A DNA stretch of 64,000 nucleotides from assembly GCF_004803465.1 (NCBI RefSeq), contig NZ_SRSF01000004.1, forward strand, positions 124,001 to 188,000. Direction: 5' to 3'. Positions 59,795 to 64,000 of this stretch are shown piece by piece. The position numbers and the translations under genes were made by a program. The notes below the pieces were generated by a model. That model saw only the letters and a list, made by a program, of their open reading frames with translations. It was not told the origin of the DNA and searched no databases. The stretch is from Neolewinella litorea. Lineage in GTDB: Bacteria; Bacteroidota; Bacteroidia; Chitinophagales; Saprospiraceae. Each line of letters starts with the position of its first letter. Position 1 is the stretch's first letter.

Positions 59795-60739
59795 ATGATT
59801 CGCATCTTAGCAAACGACGGCATCGCCGACAACGGCAAGCAACTCCTGGAAGAAGCCGGCTTCTCGGTGGATACGACCAAGATCCCCCAAGACGAACTCA
59901 TGACCCGCCTCAACGATTACGACGCCATCATCGTGCGCAGCGCCACCGAGGTACGCAAGGAGCTTATCGACGCCACCCCCAACCTGAAGGCCATCCTCCG
60001 CGGCGGCGTGGGTATCGACAACATCGACCACGAATACGCCGAAAGCAAGGGCATCCCCACCTACAATACCCCCGCCGCCTCCAGCCAGGCCGTGGCCGAA
60101 CTCGTATTCGCCCACTTCTTTGCCCTCAGCCGCTTCCTGCACCGCTCGAACCGCGAACTGACCCGGCCCGACGGTAACTTCAACAAGCTCAAAAAAGCCT
60201 ATTCCGAAGGTCAGCAACTGCGTGGCCGTACCCTCGTGGTGGTCGGATTCGGACGCATCGGCATCGCCATCGGGCGTATCGCCCTCGGACTCGGCATGAA
60301 AGTGGTGCCGGTCGACCCCTACAAGGAAAAGGAAACCGTCAAACTTGATTTCGCCGACGGACGGAGCATCGACTTCAATTTCGACATGGTATCCCTCGAC
60401 GAAGCCATCAGCCAGGCCGACTACATCACCATCAACGTACCCGGCGGCGACCTTATGGGTGCCGAAGAGATCGCCCGCATGAAGGACGGCGTCATCATCG
60501 CCAACACCAGCCGGGGCGGCGTCATCAACGAAGACGCCCTGCTCGAAGCCCTCAACAGCGGCAAGGTAGCCGGAGCCGCCCTCGACGTGTTCGTCGACGA
60601 GCCCAATCCCCGCCGCGACCTCCTGGAGCACCCCCGCGTAAGTGTTACTCCCCACATTGGCGCCGCTACCGCAGAGGCGCAGGACAACATCGGCGTTGAG
60701 CTCTTCGAAAAGATCCGAGACCATTTTGGTAAGCAGTAG
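59795..60739 (+). CDS. serA: D-3-phosphoglycerate dehydrogenase-like D-2-hydroxyacid dehydrogenase
   Basis: 314 aa. NAD-binding motif GFGRIGIAIGRIALGLGMKV and catalytic residues in RSATEVRKELID, MKDGVIIANTSRGGVINEDA and the His in TPHIGAAT. There is no C-terminal ACT regulatory domain, so allosteric serine inhibition of the E. coli kind is not expected. Likely catalyses the first step of serine synthesis, but other D-2-hydroxyacid dehydrogenases look alike. The start at 59795 (MIRILANDGI) fits the family. Confidence 0.85.
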   Translation: MIRILANDGIADNGKQLLEEAGFSVDTTKIPQDELMTRLNDYDAIIVRSATEVRKELIDATPNLKAILRGGVGIDNIDHEYAESKGIPTYNTPAASSQAVAELVFAHFFALSRFLHRSNRELTRPDGNFNKLKKAYSEGQQLRGRTLVVVGFGRIGIAIGRIALGLGMKVVPVDPYKEKETVKLDFADGRSIDFNFDMVSLDEAISQADYITINVPGGDLMGAEEIARMKDGVIIANTSRGGVINEDALLEALNSGKVAGAALDVFVDEPNPRRDLLEHPRVSVTPHIGAATAEAQDNIGVELFEKIRDHFGKQ

Positions 60740-61202
60740 GAGCACCGCTACGGCAGTATTCGAACTCGCCTGGTGGGCCTTCGCCCTGGTGCTGGCCGGA
60801 CTGGTCGTGCTGCCGATCTCCAGCACGCTGCCTAACTACCCCTTCTACGTCCCGAATTTCATCTACGTGGTGGTGGCCATCACCCTCACGCGCTACCTCT
60901 TTCTGCTTCACGTGAGTTGGTTGCGCGACCGGCTGATCATTCAGGCCGCGGTGGCGATGCTACTGATCCCCCTCATCTTCTATATGGTGCAAGCCTTCAA
61001 CAGCTTCATCATTTACTTCGATGAGCAGGGACCGGACGTGCTGCTGGGCGGACTCGAGCAGGAGGTGGCCAATACCATAGACAGCTACATCCACGCTGAA
61101 TTCCGCTTTTTCGGGGTGTGGGCGATCGTCGCGGCGGCGGTCACTCCCTTTCGGCTGATTTACAATGCCTGGGTACGCTACCGGGCCGGCGTGCGGCGGT
61201 AA
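60726..61202 (+). CDS. Hypothetical membrane protein downstream of serA
   Basis: 158 aa from a TTG at 60726 that overlaps the serA 3' end by 14 bp; the start is uncertain. Four hydrophobic helices (about residues 16-36, 45-62, 72-92 and 125-145). No family recognised. Tight overlap suggests co-expression with serA. Confidence 0.65.
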   Translation: MVSSRSTATAVFELAWWAFALVLAGLVVLPISSTLPNYPFYVPNFIYVVVAITLTRYLFLLHVSWLRDRLIIQAAVAMLLIPLIFYMVQAFNSFIIYFDEQGPDVLLGGLEQEVANTIDSYIHAEFRFFGVWAIVAAAVTPFRLIYNAWVRYRAGVRR

Positions 61203-61335
61203 AGGGTGTGTTAATTAGGCAGTTAGGCGGACATGTGCCCCCGGTGATTTACGATTTGTTCCGGCAATGGGTTGTTTCGATCACTTTTCCTTGTAGCTTG
61301 ATCGGGTTACCGCATTTTTTCAGCGAATATTCGCC

Positions 61336-61821
61336 ATGACGCCACTCGAACTGGTCTACGACAAGATCCTCCCGCTCCCCGAGCTCAGTCGCCGCCGCTG
61401 CGGTTGGCGCTGTTACAGTCACCGGACCGTATTCACCAACGGCGTCTTCGACCTGGTCCACCCCGGGCACCTGACCTACCTGGCGCAGGCGGCCGGACTC
61501 GGACGGCGCCTCATCGTGGGCGTGAACAGCGACGAAAGCGTGCGCCGGCTGAAGGGCGATTCCCGCCCCGTCATGCCCCTGGAAGCGCGTATGCAACTGC
61601 TGGCCAGTCTGGCCTTCGTCGACGGTGTGATTTCCTTCGACGAGGATACTCCCCTGGAACTGATCAAGGCCCTGCGGCCCGACGTGCTCGTGAAGGGCGG
61701 CGACTACACCGAGGCGACAATGGTGGGTGCCCCCGAGGTTCGCAGTTGGGGTGGCAAAGTAGAAGTCCTGCCCTTCGTCGCCGGGCACTCCACCACCGCG
61801 CTGCTGGAAAGCATCCGTTAG
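61336..61821 (+). CDS. rfaE2: Heptose-1-phosphate adenylyltransferase (RfaE2/HldE C-domain type)
   Basis: 161 aa, nucleotidyltransferase fold with FTNGVFDLVHPGHLTYL (HxGH motif) and VGVNSDESVRRLKG. It transfers AMP to D-glycero-beta-D-manno-heptose 1-phosphate for lipopolysaccharide core sugar synthesis. The kinase half found fused in E. coli HldE is absent. Related cytidylyl/adenylyl-transferases are alternatives. Confidence 0.88.
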   Translation: MTPLELVYDKILPLPELSRRRCGWRCYSHRTVFTNGVFDLVHPGHLTYLAQAAGLGRRLIVGVNSDESVRRLKGDSRPVMPLEARMQLLASLAFVDGVISFDEDTPLELIKALRPDVLVKGGDYTEATMVGAPEVRSWGGKVEVLPFVAGHSTTALLESIR

Positions 61822-61866
61822 GGTACCTTGCACCTGCGCTCTGGCGCAAAGGAAAACCAACGCGAC

Positions 61867-62661
61867 ATGACCACCATCAAGGAAGTCACCGACTACCTGG
61901 AACGGATCGCCCCCGGGCACCTGCAGGAGAGCTACGACAATGCCGGACTGATCGTGGGAGACCCCGCTACCGAGGTGACCGGTGTGCTTACGAGCCTGGA
62001 CTGTACCGAAGAAATCATCGAGGAGGCGGCGGCGCGCGGGTGCAATGTCGTGGTGGCCCATCACCCCATCGTGTTCCGCGGACTGAAGCGCCTCAACGGG
62101 GCCAACTACGTGGAACGGACGGTCATCCAGGCCATCCGCCGCGGCATCGCGATCTACGCCATCCACACCAACCTGGACAACGTGCGCTTCCGTGGCGTCA
62201 ATGAGCGTATCGCGCAGCGGCTCGGACTGCAAAGGCTCCGGCTTCTGCGGGCCAAGGACGAAACCGGGGAGGTGGGCTCCGGCATGGTGGGCGAACTGCC
62301 CCAGCCCCTGTCCGAGGGCGACTTCCTGGCGTTACTTCACGAGCGGATGCACGCCACGGTCGTGCGCCACACGCCCCTGACCGGTAAAGAGGTCCGTACC
62401 GTAGCCGTAGCGGGCGGGGCGGGGGGCTTCCTGCTGGCCGATGCGAAGGCGGCGGGTGCCCAGGCCTTCGTGACGGCCGACTACAAGTATCACGAGTTCT
62501 TTGACGCTGAGGGGGATATCGTCATATGCGACATCGGGCACTACGAAAGCGAACAGTTTACAACTCAATTACTTGCGGAGTTGTTAACTAAAGAATTTAC
62601 TACCTTTGCGGTCCTTTCCACGGAGCGGAACACCAATCCGGTGCGCTATTACGTAGGGTAA
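61867..62661 (+). CDS. Nif3-like dinuclear metal-centre protein (YbgI family)
   Basis: 264 aa. Metal-ligand motifs NVVVAHHPIVFRGLK, AIHTNLDNV and DIGHYESEQF are present. It has the short form without the roughly 100-residue insert found in many Bacteroidota Nif3 proteins. Biochemical role unsettled; some relatives have GTP cyclohydrolase IB activity. The next gene's promoter box lies inside its 3' end. Confidence 0.9.
   Translation: MTTIKEVTDYLERIAPGHLQESYDNAGLIVGDPATEVTGVLTSLDCTEEIIEEAAARGCNVVVAHHPIVFRGLKRLNGANYVERTVIQAIRRGIAIYAIHTNLDNVRFRGVNERIAQRLGLQRLRLLRAKDETGEVGSGMVGELPQPLSEGDFLALLHERMHATVVRHTPLTGKEVRTVAVAGGAGGFLLADAKAAGAQAFVTADYKYHEFFDAEGDIVICDIGHYESEQFTTQLLAELLTKEFTTFAVLSTERNTNPVRYYVG
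62601..62608 (+). promoter_or_regulatory. -7 box of the zinc-ribbon gene, inside the nif3-like gene
   Basis: TACCTTTG with TTG 17 bp upstream (62581). It gives a leader of about 80 nt before the ATG at 62694. Confidence 0.5.
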
Positions 62662-62693
62662 GGTACCCTCTAACATCTTTAAAGCTACACTGC

Positions 62694-63458
62694 ATGGCTG
62701 CTGCTGCCCCCACCGAACTGACGGTCGAAGAAAAAATGCGCGAACTGTATCGCCTGCAACTCATTGACTCCCAGATCGACGAGATCGAGATCCTCAAAGG
62801 AGAACTCCCCATGGAGGTGAGCGACCTGGAAGACGAGATCGCCGGACTGGAGACGCGCATCAGCCGTACCGAAGGTATCGTTGACGAGCTCCGCACCGAG
62901 ATCAGCCGCCACGAGGCGAACATGAACGAGTCGGACATGCTCATCACCCGCTACGAGGAGCAGATGAACAACGTCAAGAACAACCGCGAGTACGAGGCCC
63001 TGATGAAGGAGACCGAAATGCAGCGGCTCGAGATCCAGCTCAGCCAGAAGAAAGCCAAGACCGCCAGCGAAGACCTGGAAGGTCGCGTAGCTACCCTGGA
63101 TGCCACCAAGGAACGGCGCGACGCCAAGCTCAAACTGCTCGAAGTGAAGCAGGAAGAGCTGAAGAGCATCATCGCCAAGACCGAAAAGGAAGAGAAGAAA
63201 CTGCGCCGCCTCTCCGACAAGCAGCGCAAGCTCATCGAAGACCGCCTGCTGCGTGCCTACGACAAGACCCGTGCCAACTTCCGCAACGGACTGGCCGTAG
63301 TGACCGTGGAGCGCAACGCCTGCGGCGGATGCTTCAACGCCATCCCGCCCCAGCAGCAACTCGAGATCAGCCAGCGCAAACGCCTTATGGCCTGCGAACA
63401 CTGCAGCCGCGTACTGGTCGACGGCAACATCCTTGAAGAAGAAGCTGTGGAATCTTAG
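62694..63458 (+). CDS. Coiled-coil zinc-ribbon protein (COG1579 type)
   Basis: 254 aa. A long antiparallel coiled coil (about residues 10-190) with the motif NNREYEALMKETE, then a C4 zinc ribbon (ACGGCFNAIPPQ ... MACEHCSRVLV). Such proteins are thought to bind nucleic acid; the chlamydial relative CT398 interacts with sigma-54 and secretion components. It follows the Nif3-like gene, an order common in Bacteroidota. Confidence 0.88.
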   Translation: MAAAAPTELTVEEKMRELYRLQLIDSQIDEIEILKGELPMEVSDLEDEIAGLETRISRTEGIVDELRTEISRHEANMNESDMLITRYEEQMNNVKNNREYEALMKETEMQRLEIQLSQKKAKTASEDLEGRVATLDATKERRDAKLKLLEVKQEELKSIIAKTEKEEKKLRRLSDKQRKLIEDRLLRAYDKTRANFRNGLAVVTVERNACGGCFNAIPPQQQLEISQRKRLMACEHCSRVLVDGNILEEEAVES

Positions 63459-63491
63459 TAGTACCGCCACGGAATAGCACGGAAGTGCGAT

Positions 63492-63533
63492 AGGGATCAC
63501 CCGGTTTGCTTGGCAGGCCGGGTGATCCCTTTT
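63492..63533 (+). terminator. Terminator of the zinc-ribbon gene
   Basis: A 13-bp perfect stem (AGGGATCACCCGG and complement) with a 13-nt loop, followed by a TTTT tract. Confidence 0.88.
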
Positions 63534-63955
63534 GGGATGAACGGTTCCGGTCACTGCAGCACATAGGCAAGCCGTTTGCCCACCTCTTCCGCGCCCCGGA
63601 CCTACTGCCCGTACTGTTCTTTGGTGAGGCAACCCTGGGCCAGGGCAAAGAATAGTCGTGATAAAGGGCACGACAGCGACACAATATTCACTGATCCTGC
63701 AGCCGTGTGAGTGGCTAATGGTTCCAACACGCGGCTACCCTCCCTGGCTGAAGCACCGCAAACCCGGCAGCTAGCTCTTTTTTGTGAAATCGACGGTGTA
63801 ACCCCAACGGTACTGGGTGGGAAACGGTACCACGGTGGAACCAGATTGCCGTACTATTGTCCCGTTCAACTATTGCACTACCTTATTGAAGCACTGACCT
63901 ACTATTGTACTGAGATACTGCCAAACTACCGTTCTACAGTACTGCCGTACTAACC
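63534..63955. other. Intergenic stretch without a supported gene
   Basis: The first 130 bp can be read as a short open stretch in one frame but lack a start. From about 63840 the sequence is AT-richer, with recurring CTACTATTG/ACTGCC words. No RNA gene, palindrome or insertion sequence was recognised. Confidence 0.5.
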
Positions 63956-63963
63956 TACCTTTA
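63956..63963 (+). promoter_or_regulatory. -7-like box of the last gene, leaderless spacing
   Basis: TACCTTTA (final G replaced by A) is followed by CCAC and the ATG at 63968, the same four-base gap as elsewhere in the window. Confidence 0.5.
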
Positions 63964-63967
63964 CCAC

Positions 63968-64000
63968 ATGTCCTCCAGAATCCTGATCATCGGTGCCGGC
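63968..64000 (+). CDS. Start of an NAD(P)-binding protein, cut by the window edge
   Basis: Only eleven codons are visible (MSSRILIIGAG). They form a hydrophobic first strand leading into a GxG nucleotide-binding turn, as in saccharopine dehydrogenase-like proteins. Identity cannot be settled from this fragment. Confidence 0.6.
   Translation, partial: MSSRILIIGAG

Noticed and set aside
63541-63656. Open stretch reading FWDERFRSLQHIGKPFAHLF and onward as a possible gene remnant
   Set aside because: No start codon in frame, it begins within a terminator hairpin, and no family could be named.
63711-63953. 80-codon plus-strand frame before the last gene
   Set aside because: Low-complexity Tyr/Leu/Pro-rich end, no recognisable domain, and it runs up to the -7 box of the next gene.

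Overview
The window is chromosomal DNA of a high-GC (roughly 60 %) member of the Bacteroidota, most likely a Saprospiria/Lewinellaceae-type marine bacterium. The evidence is a C-terminal type IX secretion (T9SS) sorting domain, a TamL-type assembly lipoprotein, DUF5916 and DUF4252 family proteins, a proline-rich TonB, ECF sigma/anti-sigma pairs, and many Bacteroidota-type -7 promoter boxes (TAnnTTTG). There are three tRNAs (Ser-CGA, Pro-CGG, Asn-GTT), no rRNA, no CRISPR, and no recognisable transposase or phage genes. The genus is an inference.

Layout. 1-2.8 kb: 3' end of a large T9SS-exported, calcium-motif-rich protein. 3-6.8 kb: tRNA-Ser, dprA, an alkaline phosphatase lipoprotein and a fatty-acid desaturase. 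6.9-9.6 kb: a LolC/E-like permease behind a MarR regulator, divergent from a LolA-like carrier. 9.7-15.9 kb: oxidoreductases, citrate synthase, then gcvH-vanZ-tonB. 16-23.6 kb: tRNA-Pro, an SLC13/RCK anion transporter, an M1 aminopeptidase, a Spy-like protein and a LytS/LytTR two-component pair. 23.7-31.8 kb: hisA, aroA, a YgjP-like protease, an OmpA lipoprotein, a PolB-type exonuclease, tamL and a SpoU methyltransferase. 32-37.4 kb: a polysaccharide-priming operon, a lytic transglycosylase with a structured leader, and smpB. 37.5-44.6 kb: a short AraC protein, a DPP-IV-like peptidase, tRNA-Asn, a PfkB kinase, PnuC, YjbQ, an AI-2E family exporter and small membrane proteins. 44.7-45.7 kb: a non-coding mosaic array of hairpin repeats. 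45.8-54.95 kb: two ECF sigma/anti-sigma operons, each ending in two related secreted proteins, separated by a DUF5916 protein and a radical SAM protein. 55-64 kb: an aminotransferase, holA, a cassette with a four-helix-bundle gene between inverted 16-bp repeat arrays, cvpA, a serA-like gene, rfaE2, a Nif3-like gene, a zinc-ribbon coiled-coil gene and the first codons of an NAD-binding protein.

Three things stand out. (1) Many genes carry TAnnTTTG almost exactly four bases before the ATG, which predicts leaderless mRNAs and makes the TTG inside the box a false start for gene callers. (2) The 44.7-45.7 kb array is built from at least three hairpin modules, and a decayed inverted copy of one module lies at 56.26 kb, so it belongs to a dispersed family. 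(3) The four-helix-bundle cassette (57.48-58.68 kb) is bounded by inverted four-unit arrays of the same 16-bp repeat, and one array has run into the end of holA.
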